Shown in pieces: positions 25,139 to 38,093 of a stretch of 64,000 nt of DNA (position 1 is the stretch's first letter; each line of letters opens with the position of its first letter). Position numbers and translations under genes: made by a program. The notes under the pieces were generated by a model. The model was not told the origin of the DNA and did not search any database. It worked only from the letters and a program-made list of their open reading frames with translations. The DNA comes from Rotaria sp. Silwood1. Taxonomy: Eukaryota > Rotifera > Eurotatoria > Philodinida > Philodinidae. The stretch spans positions 2,375,581-2,439,580 of the forward strand of contig CAJNOP010000009.1 of assembly GCA_905250075.1 (NCBI GenBank), in the 5' to 3' direction.

Positions 25139-25249
25139 AAAGAAGATTTCGAGAATGCTACAGTATTAAGAAGAATACAATATTTTCATAGTCTTAGCAT
25201 TGTGTCTATCTTTGATCTGCCATCAACATCACAACCATTACGTTATTTG
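25139..25249 (+). pseudogene. possible exon relic of unknown protein
   Basis: 37 codons open in phase 0, reading KEDFENATVLRRIQYFHSLS then IVSIFDLPSTSQPLRYL, followed by a GTATGT donor. The upstream reading in the same frame (YKVSNVVI) is separated from it by a TGA at 25136. The amphipathic pattern, with a Lys-containing strand, a Glu/Arg helix and a VSIFDLP strand, is vaguely like the start of a protein kinase lobe but lacks decisive residues. No other exon of the same gene is found nearby. I treat it as a fragment or relic, weakly supported. Confidence 0.25.
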
Positions 25250-28200
25250 GTATGTTATATTCAGTATATATGATTAGTTCTCAAGTTTGTTTTGATTCTG
25301 CACATCTATAGAAAATTACATATAAAACTTGATGTTTTTTAATATACAAACTTTAGATATGAGTTCGACAATTTAAGACACTCTATTGATATAGAGAAAG
25401 AAGAGTTTGGACTTCTACAATATGCAATATTTGATAAGAGAATTGTATGATCAGACTAAAGATGTATGAGACTTGTGAATTCTTGGAGTAACAGAGAATA
25501 ACGACAATAAGAATTTTTTAAAATCTCTCACTATTTTCGTGAGAAGAACTGATTGATATACTCATAGATGTTGTCATCAGTTGTGTTTGATCAACATAAG
25601 GATTGATAAGAGAAGTTTTTCTCGTGAACAACACTCATTTTCCAAATTTTTTTTAGCAAAAAAAAACACATATCACAGCCCAGTCGTCGCTGCATGATTT
25701 CTTTGTAGAAAATCCATTTAAATAATTGATGGTTACAAAAGTTTTTTTCGAATAGAACATGCAAGGTGATTTTGTTCAAAGAGAAAATTCCGCTCGATTT
25801 TCTTCATTCTTTCAAAAATTTGATTGAAAAAAGAGCGAAATATTCTTGCTTCTGCCACGCGTTTTTGTACGAATAAGTGCTTAATCTTCTTCTTCCGGAT
25901 GCTATTAGCTGCTTTTACAAATAATCTGCCATTTTGTCTCTTTACTTAGTGATGATCAAGAGTGGAAAAGTTGAATTTCTATTCATAAAATCTCGTGAAA
26001 TCTCTGCAAATCCTTAGAAGTCTTTCAAAAAGCTTGAACCAGCTTTTTCCCGTTTGATATAGGTGATAGCATTGGTATAAAAACTATTTTCTCTCTTATC
26101 TAAGACACAAAACAATATAATTTTCGCCCCTTTTCTATATGCTTAACATCGATTGCAGCATAATAGAAGTACTATCTGCTAGATAGGCGTCAAAGAGAGT
26201 CTTCAAAAATATGAGTGGGTGTTTTTTGGTCATTCCATCGTCATATTCTTTTCGCTAAATAGAAATCTTATAAATATTGACTTGCTACTCAAAGAAGAGC
26301 TGTAAGATGAGAAATAGAGCAACATTAATGGAAATTAATGTTCGTTTTTATTTTCTTTCTCATCCATTTTTTTGTCTTTGCGGCGTCGGTTATAAAATTT
26401 TTCTCAAACTCAGTGGCAATGGTGGCTCAATTGATACGCTTGTATCTCTAGCTAGAGCCTGAGGTCGGTATGAGAGATTATGCATATAAATATGATAGGT
26501 GTAAGGTGTAGACAAGAATATGTATGCGGATAAACTTGAAGATATGTGAGAGCAGATAGATAACATGCATCTTCACCCACATTAATACTCATATGCTAGC
26601 TACACTGCAATGAGTCGTTTACATCCTATTTCAATCAGTCACTCATTATGTTTCACATTCTGAATAGTCAACAGTAAAATCAATCGATCAAAAATATAAT
26701 GTCTGCGCTAATTTTGAAAATACAAATGGAGAACTGCAAGCCGAATTTCTAATAGATCCTTTCAAGATAAGCATGAAGTTGTAATGGATATTTTTCATTG
26801 ATCTCGATATTAAAATGATTTGGACTGATTCTTTGAAAAAAACTTGTAGTTGAACTAGAATTAGAAGAGCATAATTCACGTAGCTCGTCTCTGTTTATAC
26901 AAACAGTAATTGATCGGTGTTAACATGAAACCAGAACGAAAGTTTAGCACATTTTTCATCATAATACAAAAACCCTAATTCGATTCAATCTCCAATCACA
27001 TAGTCTATTGAGAAAAGCATTGGGTTGTGAGGAGAAAATGTTATACTTTGATTTGTATCATTTGCATAAGGCTATTCATTTTTAAGTCTACATTCTATCT
27101 TTCACTAATCTTTTAAATCTTCAGTTCGTCCCACAAAAAAATATTTTAATACTTCTAAAGAAGAAAATCTGATCTACAACAACTTCTGTTGTGCAGAATT
27201 GTTGTATTGTTCATCATTCACGTACTCGATAGGACACTTGATACATAATCCATAGAGTCAAAAATCACTTTCCATCATCTGTTGAACAAGTCATTTTTAT
27301 ATAGTATGCAATTTAATTAGTTTTCTGGTAAATGTTCTTTTGTTCTTCTTTTTACATGGCTTGCAGTGTACAAATTGTTCGCTTCAACGCTTGTTCTTCA
27401 TTCAATTCTATTTTTTTTTCTGTTGTAATCACATCCTAATGAGATGCGAAGCAATGCATTCTTATTCTCTCTCTCGTGCTACTTAAGGCAGTACGAAAAA
27501 AAAGCACCGATTTCCGTCGCGTGCATTGATGAATGTATCTCGAAGCTTTGCATTTACATAGACGTCGAGAATTTCTCTTTCTCAGATGTATACACAGAGT
27601 TTGCGTTTTTTATTCCGATGGTTCAGGAACAGACTGTCTTGTGATACACATTCGAATGCGGCCGGAAGTTTCCAAAGAAAAAAAGAATGTACACGTTCAG
27701 GTAAAACAATTAACTGCAGACCTTGTCCGATTAACGATCACTCATCATGATAAAATTTGAGCACTCAAATTTCCGAGTATATCACAACCAATCATCCTCA
27801 TTAAAATTTTCTATATAGGTTTTCATATTATTCTTTATCAATTTATATGATTTCTTGTTAACAAATCTGGAGAAAAATATTAGTTATAGTCTAAAATTTA
27901 GAACTTTTGTGTCATATAATCTAAAAACGTTTTCATATTCTTCATCATACCTATAATACTATTTTGTTTCAGAAAACTAGAGTCATTACTGGCATAAAAC
28001 TCATAGTAATGGTTTGAAATACCAATTAACATCATTACTTTAATGTCCTACACCGATATATCTGTTCAAAGACTTCAGTTTAATATTCATAGATGTATCT
28101 TATCGAAGTTTTTGTCGGTATTTTAATTGTTTTTCAATGTATCAGTATTCGATTTTTACCAAAAGATAGTTCTGACGGGCATTTATAAAAACCTACTCTA

Positions 28201-28310
28201 GTACTATTAATTACTATAATTAGAATAGTTTGTATTATTTATACATTTTCCCGTGTCTACTTAGAAATACAGCCTTTCAATTTGTGAACTACTGATTACT
28301 ATTATGTTCG

Positions 28311-28676
28311 CCCAGTGAAAAATATTCACTGATTTCAATCGGATTTTGCTGCAACAAAATCAAAATTAAAATCGATTGATAAGTTTGATTATTATTGATC
28401 ATGACTTAACCATTCCTTGATATTCTTACTTATTCAGTGTGGAATTTTCTGATTAAAATCCATTATTTTGTAGCGAAATCGAGATTATAAATCGATTAAT
28501 AATTTCGATTTTGGTGTAAAATAATGGATTTTAATCAGAAAATTCCACAGTGAATAAGTAAGAATATCAAGTAATGGTTAAGTCATGATCAATAATAATC
28601 AAAATTATCAATTGAGTTTAATTTTGATTTTGTTGCAGAAAAATCCGATTGAAATCAGTGAACATTTTTCACTGGG
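28311..28676. mobile_element. long palindromic (fold-back) element
   Basis: A near-perfect inverted repeat of 366 bp. The left arm starts CCCAGTGAAAAATATTCACTG and the right arm ends CAGTGAACATTTTTCACTGGG. Matching continues inward through the CAATCGGATTTT blocks, AATGGTTAAGTCATGAT and TCTGATTAAAATCCATTA, nearly to the centre (about 28495). The arms differ at only scattered positions and one short tract. It has no coding capacity. I see no convincing target duplication, so the superfamily is open; it fits a palindromic MITE. The near identity of the arms implies either recent insertion or gene conversion between arms. Confidence 0.85.
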
Positions 28677-31600
28677 TCATACAATCCAAATAGTTGTATG
28701 GTTCGATTTGAAATGCCGAATTATCGTTAAATTTATTTATTATGATATTTGCTAAAAAAATGGAAAGCTTTCTTCTCTTTCCATTGTGAAGATTCATTAG
28801 TTAAAACTTTTAATATTTCAATGCATCCTCTAAATCTTTATGTCTATGAATCTATGAAATAAGACTAAGATCAGTGTTTTCATTAATTGTTCTATCTTAG
28901 AAACCATTACAATAATTGATTCGTTTTACTTTTAAAGCATGTAGTGAATTGTTAGTAAAAACAAATAATTTCAAGACGATATTGGTAAGAAACTTAACGA
29001 AATCGATTTAGTCTTTTTCATTAATAAGAACATCCACGTGAGTTCTCAATAGATTTGTTGTCCTGTTGTGTTTCACTGCTATACAATGCTTTATTGTTCA
29101 CCTTATCATTAAGAATTTTTATTGTCCTTACCTTTTTTCTACTGGTCTTTCTTTGCCAATCAAACGGGCAAAAACAGAACCGAAGGATATCAATAATTGC
29201 ACTACAATAAAATAAATTACAGTACAAGTTTTCTTCTATATTTTTTCACCAATGTCAGCATTTTTTGACGCAGAATCAAGTTTAATTTGAGTGTATCTTT
29301 CATAGTCATACTTCGCACGGTTTTTTTTGTCTTCAAAAATATCAATAAGAACGATTCATCGATCCAATTTTAGTATTATATCATGAACAAAAAATGCTTT
29401 GATTCACAACGAAGAGTTATTCTTACATAGATCAACAAAGATTAGACTCAGAAAGACTTTATTCAATACGGTTTAGATAATGAGTAAGGACGAGATACTT
29501 TTCAACCATTGCTGAGGTATGTCAACATAGGTTTGATAGACTGTGATCCTATTATATATAAGTTACTTGTCTATTGCGTCATGGTATTAAATTCTTCGAC
29601 AGGACTACTCTGTTCAGTTTCAAATTCTTATATTTCATCGATAGACTTCGTTATTACAGTTTTACTGTTTACTACATATAATCATTCGAGCATAAGCTTC
29701 TTCACAAAACATAATAGTATGTCATTATAAACTCTTTCGATGCATTGCTCAAGTGACTACGGCCTACTATTGAGGAAGTTATTTTAGACAGCTCACAAGA
29801 AATAGAGACAGAAAATACAGGCGATAGATGTATAGTTTCAAATTGATAGAAAGTTTTCAATAATACGGACAAAATTCTTCACCGTTGTCCCTACTGCATG
29901 AAAATGTCACTGACATTCGTTTTTTTCTTACATACTACAGTCTCTAATTAAATCTAGCTAACCGATTCATAAATAGATCATATTGATGCTTAATCGGCCT
30001 CGAAAACAACGTGAAATATTTTCAAAAATATCTGTCACGTTTGTATAAGCATGTGTGCTGAAGAGTGGGACTTCCTTTTCTCGATATACACTTCAAAAGT
30101 TGCGTTTGATGGAGAAGGCTTACTCAATATTAGCCACAATCAGCGAAAGGTGCAAACAGTAGTACTATGGTGTCATACTATCATATTCTGTGACATCAGA
30201 GAATGTACTTAAAATGTCTGTCACACGATACTTGACTGAGAGAAAAGAGGATCACTTTGCTTCCTACATACTCGAAGAATGATTAATAAACGTGTTTTAA
30301 GAAAACGCTAGAAGCTATTTGAAAATGATCAGATTGTTTTCATTCGGTTGGAACCGACGGATTTCATCTTTTTGACGTAATCAAAGTTCACTTGGTAACA
30401 ATCGTGTCAAGATCTAGTTAGAAGAAAGTCTGCGGAACTTCAGAAAAAGTTGAAGAATCTGAGCTAGAATGTTACTAGAGTTTGCCAGTTCCTACAGTCT
30501 TCATACTGAAACTAAACCATTGAAAAATGGTTTTCAATTGCTTGAAATACAAGAAACTTATAAATTTTTACTCGTAAATATGATTTCCTAGTAGAAAACG
30601 GAAAATAGGTGAGCGGATATGATTTATGAGTTTGATAATTTGTTTTAGGCTTTTTAGAATATTTGATACAATTCTTAGTAATTTTTCTTTACTCCTAAAA
30701 CAAAACACTCACAGTCCCTCGACATTACATAAAATCAGACAAATTTATGAATAACCGTTTCGTTCATTTCAATACCTATGTTTGGTATTTCAGTACGTAG
30801 ATAACCATTTGAAGATCAATGTATAGAAATTTGTAAGCTTTTTTTAGAGTTTCTTAATTTCTGAATGACACTCGAGTGCAAGAAAAATATCGAGATGCAA
30901 CGATATGATTTTGTGGACTGATCTCAAAGATACTATGCATTTTGCTTGCAATTATGTGAGAAATGAAAAAGATGCAAAATAAATGAAATTACTTCAGCAT
31001 CCAGTGAGTGTAAAATCTGTTTAGTAATATTGAAATTCTGGATACTTTTTCTCTACATATTAATTATTATATTTTCACATGATTATGAGAGATATGAATC
31101 ACATAAGATGTAAATGAATGGACAAACTGTGTTTGCTTACCCTTATCTCTCTATGTATCTTTTAATAGTGAGTTTTTATTTTCCATGAGTAATTTGAATC
31201 ATCCATTAGTTAACTTTTATACATTGTGTAAACAATCGAAAGATATTTTTAGAAGCTGAATTTTGAATTTTTTTTGTAAGTCTTAAACTACAAGAGTAAT
31301 ACTCGATCATAATTTATTGCATCTTAGAAATTATGAAGAACTAACACTTCAATTTCATGTTGTAGACAGAGGTGAGTAAAAGCTACATTTTGGTAAAAAG
31401 AAAAAATATTTATCTTTCTTGGCTCAGGAGTTGTTAGTAGTTCATGGTAAAATAAATGGAAGATTTACATCTCACAAACCATCTAGAAAACGATCCCTAA
31501 ACTTGTTATATGATCAAAATTTCCAGTTAAGAATGATCATACATATTTAGAAATCGCCTACTATCATGGTTGAACAATGATACTCACAAGGTTGATATCC

Positions 31601-31829
31601 AGAGGATATGTTTTAAGGATATTTTAATTTTAAGAGACAGCACTTCCTAACTCCGATGGAAATCTACATGCATCATTTTACAGATCAAAGCATGCTACTC
31701 AAACAATATAGATTTCACTAATTTTGTTTCAATAGTAAAATTGAAAGTTTTTTCTAGTTCGTTTCACCAAGAAATAATTATGACAAAGAAAAACATAGTC
31801 GAAGACAAGAACCATTGGCAGATGGACAA

Positions 31830-34800
31830 ATGAGGAAGAATCTCGTGACAGCAATTGAATTTGTAGCATCTCTACCAATGTCTCAGCAAAATAATGTAAC
31901 AAAACACGATCATCAAGATACAATAACTACGATGAAAGATCAACTAATCAAACGTAAAAAATTACATTATCATTGTCGTCAAATCAATGATACAATGTGT
32001 TTGATTGCTGTGTTCGGTATAGTGCTCATGATCATTGATACTGAATTGCGACTCAATCAAGTAAATGCAACAAGCATCGTCCTTATTCGGCCTTTAATAG
32101 GTCTCTCAACAGGGATACTAGTCGGACTTGTATTTTATTATCATTCACTCAATATGCGACTCTATGCTATTAACAACCACATTGCCGATTGGCGTGTCAC
32201 AATAACAATTTCAGCAATTTTCATTATCTTAAGTGAAGTTCTCGTATGTGGTATCCATCCATTTCCTTACAATAACAAACCATTGTCAATGTCTTCGTTG
32301 TCAAATGATACTAGTTGGATACAAATGTTTCTTACATTACCAAGTAAGTAAAGAAAATTCATTATCATATGCTATCATCATTGTATTCTTCTCCTAATTA
32401 CTAGTGTTTGCACGTCTCTATCTGATTGCCCGTAGTGTAACATTGCATTCACCATTGGTGAGTGCAGCTTCATCGCGAACTATTGGCTATCTTAATCGAG
32501 TTCCAATAACCATTTCGTTTATCCTTCGAGCCTTCTTACAAACCTATCCAGCTCTCAGTTGGACATGTGTCATGGTAGTAACGCTACTTATTGCTACTTG
32601 GTCACTGCGTGTGTGCGAAAAAGCAATGTGGTGGCCGATAAATCCGTTATTACCACGATCGACTGAATCTACGTCGACATTCAGCAGCGCAATATGGCTC
32701 ACAATTGTGACATTTACTACTGTCGGTTAGTATATTTACTACTAATATCGAAGATTATGAGAATTTTTACTCTTCTAGGGTACGGTGATGTTACACCTGT
32801 AACTTATTGCGGTCAAGGTAAGCTCAGAAGATTTATATAATCTTTGAATAAATGAATAAATTAGTAGAAATTGTTCATTTTCAAACCTATAATATTACCA
32901 TTTAGTTTTGATAATTTTTTTTGCAACTTTCTTAAAGTAGACATCGAATTGTGCGTTTAACCTATCGCCTTATACTTCACAATGTAAGCGTATGTTTTTA
33001 CAGATGTCCATAGATAATTTTGATATTGGTAAAGTTTCACTAACATTCCCGTAGGACATTGTATTATGATCAGTTTTGTCCAAGAATATTTTAATATTTC
33101 AACAAGAAACACGTATCTTTAATTAAGAATATTAAAGTATGTTTCGCTTAACTAATATATTCTTTTGCAAGATGCATTGTATTAATGAGAACTCTAGAAA
33201 ATCATATATGTTCTTATAATGATTTTTGTATAGTTTCAAAAAGTCAATCGTTTATTAAATATTAATCAATGATTCTATGGATTCTATTCCAAGGAAAAGC
33301 GTAAGTATGAGTGTTGGAAAGCCGAAGATTTTCTCCTTAATTTAAACTAGGACCACTTCACTGAAATAAAGACATATGATTTTGAGATAATAAAGATAGA
33401 CTATACAATATCGTGAATAATACTAAGAAATGCCTTGCACAATAGACGTGTGGTTACAAATATTTATCCAAGACAGTCAAAAAAACTGATAATCAATGTT
33501 TCTGAAATAAATTAAATTAGAAACATTCACCCGTGAGTAAAGTAATAATATGAGATTTCACTCTACAATAATTGAGTGTACTTTATTCAGAATTTGGAGG
33601 CTTTCGTTTAAAAAGAGAAATGATGGCAGAGAGAAGAAACGATAGAATGCTGACATTAGCACATTAGGCTACTTGAAAAACTGTTTTAAAATGTTTAAGA
33701 ATTACATTGTAATAATGTAAATATCAAAAGTTTATTGCAAAATGCGTCAAAAATTTTGAAAGATGCATTTTTGGTGCTAGAATTTTTCGTCGTAACATCA
33801 ATCGTTGCGTGAATAAATCGTTGTCGACAAAATGTTGCATGACTTCATTGTACAATAAATTTGTATATTTCAATTCTGAATGAAAAAAGATCACACATTT
33901 ATAAAACGCATAAAGACTGTTCACTATTAATTCAGATTAAATATGTCAGCGTTTCATTCTCGTGAACTGTATGCAAAAACCGATCAGAAGGTTCTAGAAA
34001 ATGTTTAGGTTTGTAAGCGGCTATATGATACTTGTATTGTTGGTCGGTTACATTCCGTTCTGACCAATCCTCTCGAAAATAAATAGTCAATTATTAAGTC
34101 AGGACATCCTATTCTTCGTTCAGAGCCCCGACTATTTTTACAATTGTTTCCACTGGAATCAGTCCAAGCACTTACGTCTTTGTACACTAGAAGAATCTTA
34201 TGTATGAAAATACTTCAGATAGTCTCAATATAATGTGAGTTTTGAATGATATTACACATGTGTCGCATATATCTTGGAATTTTTTTATTCTGTTAATATA
34301 AGCTAACGGATGTTTTAGCAAGTCTTTGTCGGATATATCCGCAGCAAAATATTTATGAGTTTTATAAATGTATCGATCATGTTCCAATTCAGAATCCAAT
34401 TTTTTTAACCTGATATCAGTATTTCCTTACTATGTCTTTTTCTTCACTCATTGTCATTACTTTCTACGAAATCAATTAGAGTTATGAAAAAAAATTGTAC
34501 AATGAAATCTTGCAACTTTTTTTTACAATGATCTGTCTACAAAAAAAATTGTTGCGCAATGATTTGCCCTGCGCTAAAAAGGCCGATCACGACATTTTCC
34601 AAATTCTATCGCTATTATTAAATTTTATAATTGGATAAGTTAGTGCAAAATTGATTTATAGCGATTAAAATAAATCAAGAAAGTGTTCTACATATGTTTG
34701 TTTATGAGAGAAGATGAATATTGAGTAGTTTGAATCCATATTGGTTTTCGTAATAATGAAAGAGATGGATACTTGGAATCAGCTTGGTCAGCTGATGTCT

Positions 34801-36125
34801 TTTACTTTTAAGTAGATTAGCGTTTATGTACTTGAACAGCTACTATTATTGCTAAATATTATTCATAATAGTTTAAATCAATCATTTAAGGACCGATTAA
34901 TTGTATTTCTAGCATAGCAATATGTATATTATCGTTTCTTGGAAAGCTAAATAAATCACAAAATATAATTGCCAGGAAAGAAAGCTGTTTTGAGATCGAA
35001 GCTCCAGTTAGAAGAACAATAAGTCTAATTTGCTTGTTTCGTTTCGTAAAAGTCTGTCTTAGACTAGAATCGCTTGATTTTCACTCCCAAATTGAAGCCT
35101 TGGAATAGAAAATCGAAGTTGGAAAGCTATTAGTTTACGTTTGCACAAAAGAAACTATATCAAAGTAACACTATTCCTATACTAACGAGACCAAACCTAG
35201 TAAAGAAAACATTGCAATTAAATTGATGAAAATAATCAAGACACGAAATATTAGTCAAAACGCTGGCTAGAATGTCTCGCAGTTATTATGATTCTCACAC
35301 GATTCATTAAAATATGTTGTTGTTAGCTAATTGAGAACGATAAGTTTTCAGTATGTTTGATCGAAGATCATTATTTTGACTACTTTTACATGCATATTTA
35401 GTATATACTATATTTATGTTAAAAAGACACTTTTTTTCTCTGACTTGTCGTTCAGCTACCAATGTCTAATTCAATAAATATCATACAAAGTCTTAGAATC
35501 TTCAAGAGTAGGTTAGAATTATTCTAGATGTTCAAATGTGTCTAGTTGTCGTTTACTCGGTAAGCCTATATTATAAATTTTCAAGCGTGCCAGTAAAACA
35601 CAACATATTTGAAATCTAGAAAATTTTTCTCTAGGTGTCTCTACCATTACTGCTTTTTTTGGTGTGTTTGCTGCGGCTGTTTTGATTGCTGTGTTTACAA
35701 GCAAGATCTCATTAAATCGATCCGAACAATACGTTCTTGATTTCATCCATCGAATCAATCGGGCTCGACTATACAGGGAAAAGACAATGCGAATCATTCA
35801 ATATTCTTTCCGAGCATGGTTTCTCAAACGAAACGGTCATCATTATCGAGCAACATTCAATTCACTCTATCATTTACATTCCGCTCTTCGAGAAGCACGT
35901 CTCATCAAACAAGAAGATCGAAACGCAATAAATGGCAATGAATCGTTAATGACAATACTTAGTGATGTATACGACGAACAGAAAAATAATGACATATCGC
36001 TTACAAAACTCAAAACTCAAATTGGACATCTTGAAGAGAAGATGAATGGACTAGAAAGTAAATTGGACACTATAGTAAACATGTTATCTAACAATCATCC
36101 CACAGTACAGCATAGTTTATTGTGA
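31830..36125 (+). CDS. small-conductance Ca2+-activated K+ channel (SK/KCNN type)
   Basis: Calcium-gated potassium channel of the plasma membrane. Exons 31830-32343, 32405-32725, 32779-32817 and 35635-36125 give 454 residues; frame is kept at all three junctions. S1 begins INDTMCLIAVFGIVLMI, S2 PLIGLSTGILVGLVFYYHSL, S3 VTITISAIFIILSEV. S4-S5: MFARLYLIARSVTLHS and SSRTIGYLNR. Pore: AIWLTIVTFTTVGYGDVTP with the K+ filter Gly-Tyr-Gly-Asp at 279-282. S6 follows, then the calmodulin-binding region (RINRARLYREKTMRIIQYSF, RAWFLKR) and a C-terminal coiled coil (LKTQIGHLEEKMNGLESKLD). All SK landmarks are present and in order. The start is uncertain: the frame is open upstream to 31758, where TTTTTTCTAG looks like an acceptor, so an upstream exon may supply the true N-terminus. 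The last intron is 2817 bp (32818-35634), against 61 and 53 bp for the others; I see nothing recognisable in it. Confidence 0.93.
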
Positions 36126-38093
36126 AAAACATTCAACGCTGACTCTCACTTCTGTACGATGTTCTCAAATGAATTTAGAAGATTGATTATTTCTTTCTGA
36201 TTCAATTTATAAATTAACTTTTTACTAAAATCAGAACTGCTTAAACTGAGAGTGTGGGTGTTCTCTGAATGAGAGTGAGGTTGGGGGAAAAACAAGATCC
36301 ATACTACACGTCGACACATCAATCGATTATTCTATGAAAAAAGACCTCAGTTTCTTTCACTGCTACTCTCGCCAAATGTAAGCTTCAAACAGCAAAATAC
36401 CAATTTCGCCCTACAATGTTTTAAAGATATCTTTTCCAAATTCTCTGTAACTAATATGATTTCAAATAGACACTAGTAAACTATCATATCAATAGATCTT
36501 TTAAATCTTTTGTTTCAAACAAGCAGCCACAAAGTAGCATATATTTAAGTGAGATTTAAGAATTTCTACTAAAAACACCACCAAAAAGTCTTTTTTTTAG
36601 TCAAAATATTTTGAATATGTGACTTCTAAGTTTGAAAAAGCTATTGTGATGAAAAAGAATTGTTAACGTATTTTTTACAGGAGCAACTTCAGATAAGATG
36701 AATTTCAGCCTTTAATACCTCATTGATATGGAGAGAGGTCTTTCGGGATATAGGTGTTTTCTAGTGTGTTTACAAGTGGATAGGACCTAGAGTTTCTCTT
36801 TGATTTCATACACAAGTACGGTGAACTTCTTTGGTCATTTTGATGATGAGAAATTTCTGTAAGAGAACGGTTGCGGTACGGTGATTTTCTGCTCTGGAAT
36901 ATTGCTGCCGTGTGCCATTGAATTTTACGGCAACTTCAGACCGAAATGACATGGAAATCGGACGAAAAAAGATGGAAATAATGGTGTTTACAACAATTTC
37001 TCCCTTTTTACAGAATTAAGCAGGAACCATTAGTATAGAAAAGAATGCCAGACTAAAACAAATATAAGTCTACATTCATATAGAATTCCATCAATACTAT
37101 AATGTTCCATATAAATTACCATTATTATTATTCGAATTTATCATATTATGTTTATATCCAGTTTCTGTGTGTTTAAAAATAACAAAAGTTTCATAAAATT
37201 TCATGTGATCTAAGAGCAGATCGATATATAGAGTATATATCAATACTTCCAAATTCATCTAACGGTAACTTGTAAACAAAATCAAAACAATCGTCGTTAG
37301 TAATTTAGCATTGTCTTATTTTAACTCAAACCCTCAACAAAAATGTGGGATTTGGAATCAAAGCATAAAACTTCGTTGAATGATATATATATAACACAAA
37401 ATAGTTTTTCAAGAAAAACATTTTCTGGAAAAATATGAGAACATCATGGTATACAGCATGTGTTTTTTGTCGGAAGTTTTTTTTCCGAAAAACATTCTCT
37501 TCATAAAAGTGAGTTTCGAAGTGATATATTATCATTTCTGAGCAAAACTCGTTTGACCAAAACTTTCCATGAATCCTATCATCACTGTTTTCGATAATGA
37601 AGCGGACGTTACATACTATACCACAAAATTGTATCGCTATTTTGTCTCACTGTCTCATATGAAGTAAATAAGAAAGACACATTGACGTAATTTTGCTTGT
37701 TTTCTAAGCTCTTCTAAAGCATGGAAAAAATGGGAGAGCTAATATATTGTTGATAACAAGTATGAATCGCAGAATTGATTCGAGACCATTACGTGATCGG
37801 TTGCTGATCAGTCAATTCGACAGATATGTAAGGGCAGCAAAAGAATGATGTACTTGTATATCTGATGAAAAATATTTTTCTACAGTTCCAAGCACAGAAT
37901 TGGCTGTTGTTAACCTTTTTTAATGACACCTAATACTAGTTATAAAAAATTGGGAAAATATCAAGTAAAGAATGTGAATCAGTTTATTGAAATTGAAATC
38001 AAAAAAATTCACATGAAGTTTTCTGATGAAATTAAAAGCGGGAAAAAGGGTGGATAAATGTTTGTTCACTTGTTTGGAATATTATTATGTGGA
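36126..38093. other. no gene recognised
   Basis: Spacer between the converging SK gene and the exon-array gene; AT-rich, no supportable exon. Confidence 0.5.

Larger units (their letters stand above)
23764..31757. other. no intact gene recognised
   Basis: Eight kilobases of AT-rich DNA. Apart from a possible exon relic near 25139 and the palindromic element at 28311, I see no supportable exon. Overlapping frames at 27444-27760 in two frames have no recognisable content. Confidence 0.5.

Noticed and set aside
31729-31923. 64-codon minus-strand frame
   Set aside because: It is antisense to the first SK channel exon.
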